Positions 21,077-28,698 of a stretch of 40,597 bases of DNA are shown one piece after another. Both the position numbers and the translations under genes were made by a program. Each line of letters starts with the position of its first letter. The stretch's first letter is position 1. This DNA comes from a virus. The notes below the pieces were generated by a model. That model was not told where the DNA came from, searched no databases, and saw nothing but the letters and a program-made list of their open reading frames with translations. The stretch lies in the IMG/VR virus record IMGVR_UViG_3300046001_006267, positions 1 through 40,597 of that record; one strand, written 5' to 3'.

Positions 21077-21316
21077 CTACACACCCGGCCCGTTTTCGGC
21101 GCTTTCGTCCCGAGGGGGCCGCCCGGAAATGTAAAACTTTTGGCGCTTCCGAAACTCGATCTCCCACAGCACCCGCTCATCCCGCCTAGCCTGCTCCCTG
21201 CATTCATCTATCCAGGCTGCACATTCTGGAAATGCAGCTCGGATGTGGACAAGGGCGACGGGGGTTAATCTGAACGCGTGCGCTAGGTCGCGGTCCCGGT
21301 AGAGGTCAGGCTGCAT
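21077..21316 (-). CDS. Small hypothetical protein, 79 aa, last gene of the late operon
   Basis: The ATG at 21316 overlaps the metallophosphoesterase stop by 11 bases. The product starts MQPDLYRDRDLAHAFRLTPV and has a basic, aromatic C-terminal half (ERVLWEIEFRKRQKFYISGR). No family is recognised. A longer frame starting at 21619 is an antisense-like extension and is not used. The gene ends 29 bases from the att core. Confidence 0.62.
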   Translation of the reverse strand: MQPDLYRDRDLAHAFRLTPVALVHIRAAFPECAAWIDECREQARRDERVLWEIEFRKRQKFYISGRPPRDESAENGPGV

Positions 21317-22370
21317 CGGCGTAGGTCCGGCCGTAGCGATGGCGCAGCAGCACCATTTCCTCGATCGACCAGCGTCGGACGAATCCGCCCCAGACCGTCG
21401 CCTCGCAAATGCCCGAGCGCCATGTTGAGGCGCCCTTGTTGGCGAACCCCTCGATGAAGCCCGGCGGCAATGCGCTGGCCGCAGAGTAGACGGTCGGGGA
21501 TCTGAACGGGCCGGACTTGTGGTCGGAGAGCTGCAGGGCTCGATGATCGTCGCCGTGGATGATGTCGCACATGGCCTTGTTCGCGCGCTGGCCTTGGGCG
21601 AGAGGCCTTCCCAGCCCATTGAACGGAACGTGCGTCACGCCCACGCCACCGAAAAAACGGAACTCGCCGTAGGGCGAAGTCCGCCAGCCCCATTGCAGGA
21701 ACGCCTCCTCGACCATGTGGCCATGAGACACCCCGTCCGGGTGCTGGTTATCGTAGCGCCAGGCGCGGACCTCATGGTTGCCTAGGGTGATGTGGAGCTT
21801 CGGCTTATGCCCGGCGAGCCCATCCTGAAACGCCCGCTGGCTTTCGTGGAAGCTCTCGCGGTCCTGGTCGAACGTGGGCTTTGCGCGGCCCTCGAATGTC
21901 GCCCGGTCCGTGTGTGACGAGAAGCAATCCATCGTCCACCAATCGCCGACCGAGACAACACGGTCGATCCCGCGCTCTGCGATGTAGGCGCCCAGCCAGC
22001 GGAACCGTTCCTTGTTGGGAAGGTGCGGGCTGTCGTGGGCGTCCCCGATGATGGCCAGCCGCATCGGCTCCCCATCGGGCTCCGGCTCGGCGATGTGGTC
22101 CTGCGAGGGAATGACCGGCTCGCCGGGTAGCTTGTGCTGGTACTGGCGCGGGCGGAACAGCGTATCGTCGGGTTCGGCTCCGTGTCGATCTCTCGCCAGC
22201 CGCAGCCATGTGTGAATCATGTCGGGGTTGCTGAACAGCCCCTCGCGGGCGCATCGCCTGCCGGCCTCTACCTTGGCGCCCTGACGGGGATCGAACCCGG
22301 CTCGGTAGGCGTCGTTCGTCAGCTCGACGGCGCGGAGTAGCGCCGCCTCTGGAACGGGCTTGGCGGCCAT
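21306..22370 (-). CDS. Calcineurin-like metallophosphoesterase
   Basis: This 354-aa protein has an N-terminal helical, HTH-like domain (about 1-65, with EGLFSNPDMIHTWLRLARDR), then a metallophosphoesterase with GDAHDS (109-114), GDWW (142-145), GNHE (197-200), GVTHVP (244-249) and HGDDH (272-276). These are the metal-binding motifs of the calcineurin-like family. Such proteins occur at the ends of phage late operons. The substrate, whether nucleic acid, nucleotide or phosphoprotein, is unknown. It overlaps the holin-like gene by a single base. Confidence 0.9.
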   Translation of the reverse strand: MAAKPVPEAALLRAVELTNDAYRAGFDPRQGAKVEAGRRCAREGLFSNPDMIHTWLRLARDRHGAEPDDTLFRPRQYQHKLPGEPVIPSQDHIAEPEPDGEPMRLAIIGDAHDSPHLPNKERFRWLGAYIAERGIDRVVSVGDWWTMDCFSSHTDRATFEGRAKPTFDQDRESFHESQRAFQDGLAGHKPKLHITLGNHEVRAWRYDNQHPDGVSHGHMVEEAFLQWGWRTSPYGEFRFFGGVGVTHVPFNGLGRPLAQGQRANKAMCDIIHGDDHRALQLSDHKSGPFRSPTVYSAASALPPGFIEGFANKGASTWRSGICEATVWGGFVRRWSIEEMVLLRHRYGRTYADAA

Positions 22371-22660
22371 TAGCTCTCCTGGTCCTGGCGAGCCGTGTGG
22401 CCCCGTCCACCGAGGAGGCGCTTAACGTCGGCGCGAACCTCGTCGAGTAGCGACATTTTCCCGCTGATTGCGGAGATGGCGTCGGCGGTTGACCGGCCCT
22501 CAACCTTGAGCTCGGCGGTGTCGCGTTCGACCACGCTCAGGCGGGAGTGGTGTTCTCCGAAGCGGAACGCGATCTGCACCGCCATGGCCATCATCCCGGC
22601 TGCGAGGCCTAGGAACGCGATGATGGCGCTAACGACTGCGATCCAGTTGCCGACCGTCAT
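22370..22660 (-). CDS. Holin-like / XhlA-type membrane protein
   Basis: This 96-aa protein has one N-terminal transmembrane helix (WIAVVSAIIAFLGLAAGMMA, continuing MAVQIAF) followed by a charged amphipathic helix (RLSVVERDTAELKVEGRSTA). This layout resembles XhlA-type holin partners. It lies in the lysis region after the spanins and is the best holin candidate in the window. Only one membrane segment is obvious, so it could instead be a membrane-anchored accessory. Confidence 0.6.
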   Translation of the reverse strand: MTVGNWIAVVSAIIAFLGLAAGMMAMAVQIAFRFGEHHSRLSVVERDTAELKVEGRSTADAISAISGKMSLLDEVRADVKRLLGGRGHTARQDQES

Positions 22661-22704
22661 GACTCGACCCCGCTGCCTGGCCGTGTTTGGTAGCCTTTAG
22701 CCAT
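22657..22704 (-). CDS. Tiny leader frame, 15 aa, before the holin-like gene
   Basis: An ATG at 22704 with GAGGA upstream opens a 15-codon frame (MAKGYQTRPGSGVES) whose TGA overlaps the holin-like ATG. The good ribosome site and ATGA overlap suggest that it delivers ribosomes to the holin-like gene. A role for the peptide itself is doubtful. Confidence 0.4.
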   Translation of the reverse strand: MAKGYQTRPGSGVES

Positions 22705-22779
22705 TGTCAGTCCTCGCTAGGGGCTGGGGGTGGTCAGGGCGGGGTGACGTGTCAGCGCCATCCCGTCCGCCTGTTACGC

Positions 22780-22809
22780 TTGGCGATTCAGGGGTGTTGG
22801 TGGTAGTAT
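22780..22809 (+). promoter_or_regulatory. Own promoter of the plus-strand HNH gene
   Basis: TTGGCG (22780-22785), an 18-base spacer and TAGTAT (22804-22809) precede the HNH ATG at 22816. The predicted start site coincides with the ATG, so the mRNA would be leaderless. A GATTC lies in the spacer. Confidence 0.5.
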
Positions 22810-22815
22810 TCGCGG

Positions 22816-23367
22816 ATGGAAAACGCGCGACCGACGTGCATCGCGGAACACTACGAGAGACTACTTACCGACCCGGCCCACAGGGATTCAGTGTCGTCTC
22901 GCTTCTGGGTCAAAGTAGACATGTCCGGCGGCCCTGGCGCTTGCTGGCCATGGCTCGCTTGCAAGCCGAGCCGCCCTGGCGGGTACGGGCGCTTTGGCCT
23001 GGGGGGCCGGGGCGGGACCACGGACGCGCACCGCGCCGCGTTCGCGCTCCACCACGGCCGAATGCCGAACGGTGGCTACGTCTGCCATCGCTGCGACAAC
23101 CCCTTGTGTTGCAACCCTCGCCATCTGTTCGATGGCACCCCGGCGGACAACGCTAGAGACATGGCGGACAAGGGGCGGCGCGTGGCCCCGCCGCTGCTGC
23201 GCGGCGAGGCGCATCCCAGCGCGAAGCACACGGCAGATCAGGTTCGCGCCGTTCGCGTCATGACCGCCGATGGGGTCGTGCGCTCTAAGATTATCTCAAC
23301 CCTTGGCGTCTCTAAGTCGTTTGTTGACCGCGTCCGAGCGGGCGAGAAGTGGGCGCACGTCACTTAG
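22816..23367 (+). CDS. HNH endonuclease inserted antisense in the lysis region
   Basis: This 183-aa protein runs against the late operon, between the o-spanin and the holin-like gene. The HNH_3 core reads AHRAAFALHHGRMPNGGYVC then HRCDNPLCCNPRHLFDGTPA. The C-terminus (DGVVRSKIISTLGVSKSFVD) is a helix-turn-helix likely used for target recognition. The gene looks intact, has its own promoter and overlaps the spanin end by eight bases. It is best read as a free-standing homing endonuclease. Confidence 0.88.
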   Translation: MENARPTCIAEHYERLLTDPAHRDSVSSRFWVKVDMSGGPGACWPWLACKPSRPGGYGRFGLGGRGGTTDAHRAAFALHHGRMPNGGYVCHRCDNPLCCNPRHLFDGTPADNARDMADKGRRVAPPLLRGEAHPSAKHTADQVRAVRVMTADGVVRSKIISTLGVSKSFVDRVRAGEKWAHVT

Positions 23368-23674
23368 CCCAAACCCGCCACCATGGGTGTGGCTTAAGCT
23401 TTTCGGTCAACTCAGCGCCCAGCGCATTGTAAACGTCGATCACTGCCACCGCAGCCGAGCGCCTAGCCTCGCACACGGCCAAAGCGCCCTCTTGCCGTAC
23501 CGAGAAGGCCGCAAGCTCCCCAACGGTCTCCACGGCCAGGAAATCGGGCCTGGGGCATGGCTCCCTAAGCACCGCCGCGACGGGGATAGTCAGCACGGGG
23601 ACCGGAGCGGTAGCGGTAGCGGTAGCGCAGCCAGCCGCGGCTAGCGCGCACAGCCCGGCGAACGCGGCCCTCAT
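23360..23674 (-). CDS. o-spanin lipoprotein (Rz1-like)
   Basis: This 104-aa product has a lipoprotein signal (MRAAFAGLCALAAAGC), with the lipobox cysteine at 16. A short Ala/Thr/Pro stretch encoded by a 6-base tandem repeat follows. It should anchor in the outer membrane and bridge to the i-spanin encoded just upstream, fusing membranes at lysis. It follows the i-spanin with an ATGA overlap, rather than being nested as in lambda. Confidence 0.82.
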   Translation of the reverse strand: MRAAFAGLCALAAAGCATATATAPVPVLTIPVAAVLREPCPRPDFLAVETVGELAAFSVRQEGALAVCEARRSAAVAVIDVYNALGAELTEKLKPHPWWRVWAK

Positions 23675-24012
23675 TGGGTGGGCTCGCGGAAGGACTGAAC
23701 GCCCGCGCGCCAGCTATCCAGTACGCCAGCAGGAACAACAGCATCCCCGCCAGGAGCCGCAGCGACCGCATCGGCGAACCTCTCGGCTTGCACGGTGATG
23801 GAGACCTCGCGCGTCTGGGCGGCCTGGACCGCTTCGGCGGCGGTCTGGTTCAGGTCGCCTTGGGTGGTGGCGACTATGGCTTGCGACCGCGCCGCGTCCC
23901 GCTCCGCCCGCGCTCGGTCACGCTCACCCCATGCCGCTTGGAGCATGATGACGAGCGCCAGGAAGGCTATGAGCCCTCCGGCGTACAGGTAGGGCTTGGC
24001 GGGGAAGATCAC
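23671..24012 (-). CDS. i-spanin (Rz-like)
   Basis: The GTG at 24012 overlaps the preceding stop (GTGA). The 113-aa product has an N-terminal inner-membrane anchor (YLYAGGLIAFLALVIMLQAA) followed by a coiled coil (RDRARAERDAARSQAIVATT), the standard i-spanin plan. It pairs with the downstream lipoprotein. The longer frame starting at 24168 lies over the lysin gene and is not used. Confidence 0.82.
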   Translation of the reverse strand: MIFPAKPYLYAGGLIAFLALVIMLQAAWGERDRARAERDAARSQAIVATTQGDLNQTAAEAVQAAQTREVSITVQAERFADAVAAAPGGDAVVPAGVLDSWRAGVQSFREPTQ

Positions 24013-24671
24013 GCCCCGGTCGCCTTGCGCTTCAGGTAGGCCGAGACGATCCCGGCGAGGATGGCGAGGCCGGCGATGGTGAGCAGGATGGTTTGGATCT
24101 TCCCAATCCAGGGGGCCGCCGATGCTGGGGCCAGAGCGGTTGCGGCGGTCTGCGCCGGTTCCGACCACTCCGCCACGGCCGAAGCCCCCACGGCGGCGAA
24201 CCCGAGCGCGGAGGCCCGGATGCTGGTATCCTTGGCGATGGGCTTCGCGGGCGCGTTGTGGACGCCGGCCATCCTGATCCCCTCAAGGATCAGCGCGTCG
24301 GGATAGATGCAGCGCCCGTTCTCGTGGCGGATGATCGCCTTGACCAGCGGGAACATCACGTTCACGTCGTCCAGGTCGATGACGGCTTCGGGCTTCACGC
24401 CCAGCCCATCGGCGACAGCCCGGATATAGGCTTCGGTGTTGTTCTCGACCGGCGGCGCCCATCGGTCGATGATCTTGCGGACGGTGTTGACGCCCTTGCG
24501 CTGGTAGTTCAGCAGCAGCCGCGCAATCGCCCGGATGCCGAACTGCGGCGAGGTGAACACGATGAACCGGGGGTCGCCCGATTGATCGGCGGCCATGCCC
24601 TGCCACTTGTCCTTGCCACGGTCGATATTGCCGGGATTGTTGTTGCGCTCGCCACGGGTCGGCTTGCTCAT
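24009..24671 (-). CDS. Putative muralytic lysis protein with C-terminal membrane anchor
   Basis: The ATG at 24671 begins MSKPTRGERNNNPGNIDRGK. The RGERNNNPGN motif and the following FTSPQFGIRAIARLLLNYQR belong to a phage family often annotated as virion structural protein P5 or putative lysin, thought to cleave peptidoglycan. A linker leads to a single C-terminal helix (IQTILLTIAGLAILAGIVSA) and a basic tail. It heads the lysis cassette and may have replaced the fragmentary GH24 lysozyme upstream. Catalytic activity is inferred. Confidence 0.7.
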   Translation of the reverse strand: MSKPTRGERNNNPGNIDRGKDKWQGMAADQSGDPRFIVFTSPQFGIRAIARLLLNYQRKGVNTVRKIIDRWAPPVENNTEAYIRAVADGLGVKPEAVIDLDDVNVMFPLVKAIIRHENGRCIYPDALILEGIRMAGVHNAPAKPIAKDTSIRASALGFAAVGASAVAEWSEPAQTAATALAPASAAPWIGKIQTILLTIAGLAILAGIVSAYLKRKATGA

Positions 24672-24682
24672 GTAGCACCCAA

Positions 24683-24706
24683 AGAAAAGGCCGCCCGAAG
24701 GCGGCC
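24683..24706 (-). terminator. Strong rho-independent terminator after the HNH gene
   Basis: On the minus strand GGCCGCC-TTCG-GGCGGCC is followed by TTTTCTTT. The perfect 7-bp stem with a UUCG tetraloop is very stable. It sits between the HNH gene and the lysis genes, so late transcripts must read through it to express lysis. Confidence 0.9.
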
Positions 24707-24732
24707 GGTTGGACTCCAAGGTCTTAGGCGCC

Positions 24733-25266
24733 CTAGACGTGCGCCCAAACGCGCCTGTTGAGGACACGTCCGATAGTCACATTGCTCACACCGTAGCGCC
24801 GGGCGAGCCTGCTTTTGTCTCCGTGCCGGATGTCCTGGGCGCGGATGTGTTTCACGTCCAAGGCAGTAAGCGTGGTCATGTGATGATCCTCACCACGCCT
24901 GATCGGCGGGTTGACCTTGGTCCCATGGGCCACTTGGTCCGCCATGTTGGACGGGTGACTGTCCCAGCGCAGGTTGCCTAGGGCGTTGTTCGCGGGGTTG
25001 CCGTCGTTGTGGCACCCCTCCTCGCCTTCGGGCGCTGGCCCGACAAACGCCTCCAAAACCAGGCGGTGGACGCGGCGCATGTTGCCGCGCCCTAGGTTGA
25101 CTACACAGCAGACGACCTTTCCGGCTCGCTTTCGTGGGGATGGCTTTAACAACCGCCCAGCCTTTGTGTAGTTATAGACGGGGCGGTCTTTTGACCTGAC
25201 TCGGCCCGCGTCACTAACCTCGTAGTGCTCATGCCCGACGACGGGCAGCCAGCGTTCGTTTTCCAT
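24733..25266 (-). CDS. HNH endonuclease with NUMOD4-like N-terminus
   Basis: This 177-aa protein begins MENERWLPVVGHEHYEVSDA (NUMOD4 pattern). The HNH_3 core reads VHRLVLEAFVGPAPEG and CHNDGNPANNALGNLRWDSH. The C-terminal helix-turn-helix is KSRLARRYGVSNVTIGRVLN. It has its own promoter and terminator, i.e. a self-contained unit. It lies directly after a broken GH24 lysozyme start, suggesting that it or its mobility destroyed that gene. Confidence 0.9.
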   Translation of the reverse strand: MENERWLPVVGHEHYEVSDAGRVRSKDRPVYNYTKAGRLLKPSPRKRAGKVVCCVVNLGRGNMRRVHRLVLEAFVGPAPEGEEGCHNDGNPANNALGNLRWDSHPSNMADQVAHGTKVNPPIRRGEDHHMTTLTALDVKHIRAQDIRHGDKSRLARRYGVSNVTIGRVLNRRVWAHV

Positions 25267-25273
25267 GGCCGAT

Positions 25274-25301
25274 ATTATACGTTAACCAATTGTTCGCGCA
25301 A
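25274..25301 (-). promoter_or_regulatory. Own promoter of the NUMOD4-HNH gene
   Basis: The minus strand shows TTGCGC (25301-25296), a 16-base spacer and a perfect TATAAT (25279-25274). The start site is expected within a base or two of the ATG at 25266, giving a leaderless transcript. Confidence 0.65.
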
Positions 25302-25404
25302 CGTTCTTTTCGGTCCACACGCCCCCGCTGTCCTGATAGCTCTCCAGGCGCAGTCCTTCATGCTTCTGCACGAACGCAGATGCTCCAGGCGGAATAGCTC
25401 GCAT
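25282..25404 (-). pseudogene. Truncated GH24 phage lysozyme (N-terminal fragment)
   Basis: The ATG at 25404 opens a 40-aa frame containing FVQKHEGLRLESYQDSGGVW, the N-terminal catalytic segment of GH24 endolysins, with the general-acid Glu in HEGL and the Asp in YQD. In intact enzymes GVWT is followed by IGYGHT. Here the frame continues EKNVARTIG and stops. The rest of the enzyme is not found downstream. The frame ends inside the promoter of the HNH gene. It is a remnant and cannot be active alone. Confidence 0.8.
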
Positions 25405-25437
25405 GGGTCAGCCTCAGATTTTGGTGGAGGGGACGCG

Positions 25438-25518
25438 CTAGCCCGTAAGGAACACCAGCGCCATAAGCACGCACAGGAACACGCTCGCACAGAGCGCGCG
25501 TCGGTCGTTACGGGACAT
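25438..25518 (-). CDS. Tiny single-pass membrane peptide, 26 aa
   Basis: The ATG at 25518 encodes MSRNDRRALCASVFLCVLMA followed by LVFLTG: a basic N-terminus and one hydrophobic helix. It lies between the tail fibre and the lysozyme fragment, where a holin or pinholin would be expected in a lysozyme cassette. The short length makes the call tentative. Confidence 0.45.
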   Translation of the reverse strand: MSRNDRRALCASVFLCVLMALVFLTG

Positions 25519-25522
25519 TGCG

Positions 25523-26557
25523 TTAGGTCGAAATGCCGTAGAGTTCCCAATCAAAGGCGACGTTTCCGGCCGCCGTGGCGTTGGTCGAACTGATCGCCGC
25601 AAGCAACCGGATGGCTGTGGCCTTGGCGGTGTTGTTCGACCACTTGCCCGCCGCCTGGACGATGGTTTGCACCGCCCCGGCCCCGATGTCGCCCTGGTAG
25701 TGTCCGCCGCCCTCGATGCTCATGGCGTCGGTTCTGATCCGATAGCGGAGCACGGTCTTGACCTGCGGCACGTCCATCTGGTGGGTCAGCGGAATGACGA
25801 GCCCGATAGATGTGGCGAGCGGCACGGCGTCGTAAACATAGGTCGAATAATAGTTGCTGCTGGTCTGGAACGTCGGGCCAGCGCCGAAGCCCGCCCGGCA
25901 GGCTAGTATTGAGCGGTCGGTGTCGAGCTGCACTTCGCTCAGGATCAGCTCGTACTCCTCGAACGTCGCCGGGAGCGTGATGTCCACGCTGGCCTGGGTC
26001 GTCTCCGAGCCGCTATCGACCAGAACGCGGGCCAGCCGGTAGCCGCCCTCGGTCACGTTGCCAACCACGTCCAGGCCGCCGGTCACGTCCACGTCAGCGA
26101 AGTCGAGGACGAACGTGGTCCCCTGGGTCGAATCCCAGCCGCCCATCCGAGCATCACCGCCGGTATTGTCGCCGGTCGGGTCGCCCGTCTCGATCTGGAC
26201 CTTGCCGCCCGCGCCGAACACACGGTAGCGGCCGTCACTGTCGAAGTCGTAAGACTGCCCCTCGGTCTCGCCCTGAACCTCCACATCGTCGTAGGTCTCA
26301 ATGGTCGAGCCGGCGGCGTCCTTCCACCGAACGCGGTATTTCTGGTCGTCAGGTCCGAAGGCGGGGTCGAACCGGCCCGCTGCGTCTGCGGTCTGCGAGG
26401 TGATCGGGTTGGTCGCCGCGTTAGCGTCAGCGGCCGATGCGTAGGCGGCTTTCGCCGTCAGCGTGCCGTTGGAAAAGAACTCGATGGTCGAGCCGGAAAT
26501 GGGCTCGCCGTCCGCGTCAAGCGCGGGGTTCCAGGGACCGAGGATTCTGCCGGCCAT
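25523..26557 (-). CDS. Tail fibre or receptor-binding protein
   Basis: This 344-aa protein begins MAGRILGPWNPALDADGEPI, followed by ISGSTIEFFSNGTLTAKAAY, a pattern seen at the N-termini of podophage tail spikes and fibres that bind the tail. The C-terminal 170 residues (SVDITLPATFEEYELILSEV onward) look like a beta-sandwich receptor-binding head. It follows the ejection proteins, as tail genes do in P22-like phages. No enzymatic residues are evident. Confidence 0.75.
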   Translation of the reverse strand: MAGRILGPWNPALDADGEPISGSTIEFFSNGTLTAKAAYASAADANAATNPITSQTADAAGRFDPAFGPDDQKYRVRWKDAAGSTIETYDDVEVQGETEGQSYDFDSDGRYRVFGAGGKVQIETGDPTGDNTGGDARMGGWDSTQGTTFVLDFADVDVTGGLDVVGNVTEGGYRLARVLVDSGSETTQASVDITLPATFEEYELILSEVQLDTDRSILACRAGFGAGPTFQTSSNYYSTYVYDAVPLATSIGLVIPLTHQMDVPQVKTVLRYRIRTDAMSIEGGGHYQGDIGAGAVQTIVQAAGKWSNNTAKATAIRLLAAISSTNATAAGNVAFDWELYGIST

Positions 26558-26600
26558 GCGGGCTCCTTCCCGCTGGGTGCGGGGTGTGTTAGTGTGGGGA

Positions 26601-26753
26601 ATGCGCGAATTGATACGGCTGCTGACGCCGCCTGAGTGGTTCGAATGGGGCTGGGTCGCCCGGATCGTCTATGTGGCGGTGTTCGTCGGGCTAATGATCC
26701 CGGTGACGATGTTCGCCCATTGGGTCAGCGACCTGCTGTTCCCGAACTGGTGA
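26601..26753 (+). CDS. Small antisense membrane protein, 50 aa (possible moron)
   Basis: The plus-strand ATG at 26601 gives MRELIRLLTPPEWFEWGWVA and one hydrophobic helix (IVYVAVFVGLMIPVTMFAHW). It sits in the 167-base gap between the tail fibre and the first ejection gene and overlaps the latter by 29 bases tail to tail. Its strand is opposite to the entire late operon. No strong promoter is seen. It may be expressed in the lysogen to alter the envelope. Confidence 0.5.
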   Translation: MRELIRLLTPPEWFEWGWVARIVYVAVFVGLMIPVTMFAHWVSDLLFPNW

Positions 26754-28698
26754 CGGCCGGAACCGCGACACCCAAGCGACCGCTGACCGCACCCCCAAGC
26801 CTGCCAACGGGGGCTGGTGCGGCAAGCGCCCTTAGCGCCTCCTCCGGCGACCCGATGCCAAGCTGAACGAGAACATTGCGCTCGGCCTCGGTCATGGTCA
26901 GGCCGCGCGCCATGCGCTGGACGAGCGGGCGAAGTGAGCCGCCGAGAACCTCCATTGCGTTAGAGAAGAACCCGAACGCGCCCTCCGCGTCCTGGCCGCG
27001 CAGCTGGGTCTGCGAGCCGGTGTTCGGGGCGATGAAGTTGGCCTGATCCTGCTTGCGGACCAAATTGCCAGCGGCGTCGGCGAACTGATCCCCCCGCTCC
27101 CCGTAAAGCTGATTTAGGTTGCCGCGAACGTCGGGGGCGGCGTCGATGTCAGCGAGACGCCCGCGCACCTGATCGCGGGTGCCGAAGTAGTCGCGGAGCC
27201 CTTGTCGGTTGGCGATCCGCGCGCCATCGACCGCTAGGGCGTTGGGGGCAAGTTCATCCATGGCCGGGGCGAACTCGCTTCGTGGCCCAAGCACGTTGGG
27301 CGCGTCCTCCGCGACTTCCATGGCCCGCGTCTGCGCCGCGTACTGTGCGCGGGGCTGGGCGAACAGTGCATCGAGGCCGGTGTCCATTTGGTCCACGCGG
27401 TTGCTGTAGCCTCTAGAAGCGCCGGTCGGACCTGTGCCGGCGGCTTCACGGCGGCCCATGTCGCGAAAGGCGCGGCGAACCGCTTCCAGTGTGCGCCCGG
27501 TCATCTGCGGAAAGCTGGACAGGTCGCCATCCGGCAGTTGGTCGAGTTCATTCAGGACATTGAGGTCGCCGTTGATTTCAGCAACGCGGCGAGCCTCTGC
27601 AATAGCCGCGCGTCCGGTGTTGCCCCGCATCGCCTCGGCCATCTCCCCCGTGATATCGACGGGCGCGGCGTCGGGGGCGGCGTAGCTGGCGTTGGCTGCG
27701 GTGCGGCGCTGAACGCGGGTGTTCTGAATGAATTGGGCGGGTGTCCGCGTCTCGCCCGGCGTGAGAGCGTTCGCCCTCTCGATGGCCCGGTTGGGGATGC
27801 TGGCGACCGTGGTGTCCCGGTAACTTTGGGCGGCGTTGCGCGCTGGCCCTGACTGGCTCCCGGCCGCTCTCACTAGGGCGCGGGTGTTCTCGCCCGCCAC
27901 GTTCAGGAACTCGGGCGTAACGCCGCTCTGGCGCCATTGCTGGACGGTCTGATTGATTTGTTCCGAGGTGAGGCCGTCCTGTTGCAGCGCCTCGCGTAGC
28001 CGCGCCACCGCGCCCCGGTTGGCCCCGCCGAACGGCTGGCCGACAGCAGCGTTGGCCGCGCGCCCGACCGTCTGAGCGGCCCGCGCCACAGACGGAACCG
28101 CAGCGCCGACCACGGCTCCGACAGCCGCGCCCTTGGCCGCACCCTTGCCGCGCTCGACGATGTCGCCGCGCGAGTTGCCCGCCCCCGCAACCGCCCCCGT
28201 GACAGCGCCCAGGCCGCCGCTGCGGAGTGTGGCGTCTACTAGGCCCCGAGCCCGGCCCACGAAGCGCGCACCAGCGGCCACGCCAACGCCGGCCATGCCG
28301 CCGCCGATTTGAAGCCCAAGGTTCTGTACCGGCTTCTCTCGGGCGAAACGCGCGTCGGCTTCGGCGTTGGCGTCCATCACCGCGCCGAAAGCGTCGCGCA
28401 TCCCGTAACTGGGCTCCTGACCGGAGGCGCGCTTGAACACGTTTCCGACGCCGGTTTCCAGGGCCGCACCCGCCGCGTCTATCTCATCAGCGAACCCGAA
28501 GGTTGCGCCCTTGTTGACGGCGCGAACCTGACCGGGTGCGCTGGCCACACGGCGGCGAGCGTCCGCGTCGGCCGCCTGTCGGCCGCGCAGCGGATTGGCG
28601 CGAACGTACTCCTCGGCAGCCTTGGCCGCGCCTTCGCGGTCGTTGCCCTGGACCTTGAGGGTCCGGCCGTCTAGCGCCTTAACCGTGAAGGTTTTCAT
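26725..28698 (-). CDS. Ejection (injection) protein, 657 aa
   Basis: This protein begins MKTFTVKALDGRTLKVQGND and has glycine- and alanine-rich hydrophobic segments (LGLQIGGGMAGVGVAAGARF and GAAKGAAVGAVVGAAVPSVA) that could insert in membranes, separated by long helical polar regions. Size, composition and order match P22 gp16/gp20-type proteins carried in the virion and ejected with DNA to form a trans-envelope channel. It overlaps the GH108 ejection protein by ATGA. Confidence 0.78.
   Translation of the reverse strand: MKTFTVKALDGRTLKVQGNDREGAAKAAEEYVRANPLRGRQAADADARRRVASAPGQVRAVNKGATFGFADEIDAAGAALETGVGNVFKRASGQEPSYGMRDAFGAVMDANAEADARFAREKPVQNLGLQIGGGMAGVGVAAGARFVGRARGLVDATLRSGGLGAVTGAVAGAGNSRGDIVERGKGAAKGAAVGAVVGAAVPSVARAAQTVGRAANAAVGQPFGGANRGAVARLREALQQDGLTSEQINQTVQQWRQSGVTPEFLNVAGENTRALVRAAGSQSGPARNAAQSYRDTTVASIPNRAIERANALTPGETRTPAQFIQNTRVQRRTAANASYAAPDAAPVDITGEMAEAMRGNTGRAAIAEARRVAEINGDLNVLNELDQLPDGDLSSFPQMTGRTLEAVRRAFRDMGRREAAGTGPTGASRGYSNRVDQMDTGLDALFAQPRAQYAAQTRAMEVAEDAPNVLGPRSEFAPAMDELAPNALAVDGARIANRQGLRDYFGTRDQVRGRLADIDAAPDVRGNLNQLYGERGDQFADAAGNLVRKQDQANFIAPNTGSQTQLRGQDAEGAFGFFSNAMEVLGGSLRPLVQRMARGLTMTEAERNVLVQLGIGSPEEALRALAAPAPVGRLGGAVSGRLGVAVPAVTSSGTAGR

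Noticed and set aside
21006-21080. Functional tRNA-Lys gene
   Set aside because: There is no T stem and no 3' acceptor strand to pair with GGGTGCA. Only the 5' half is intact, which fits attP beside int.
24683-25404. Group I intron splitting a lysozyme gene
   Set aside because: No second lysozyme exon (IGYGHT and onward) is visible downstream, and I could not identify a convincing intron core, so a truncated remnant is the simpler reading.
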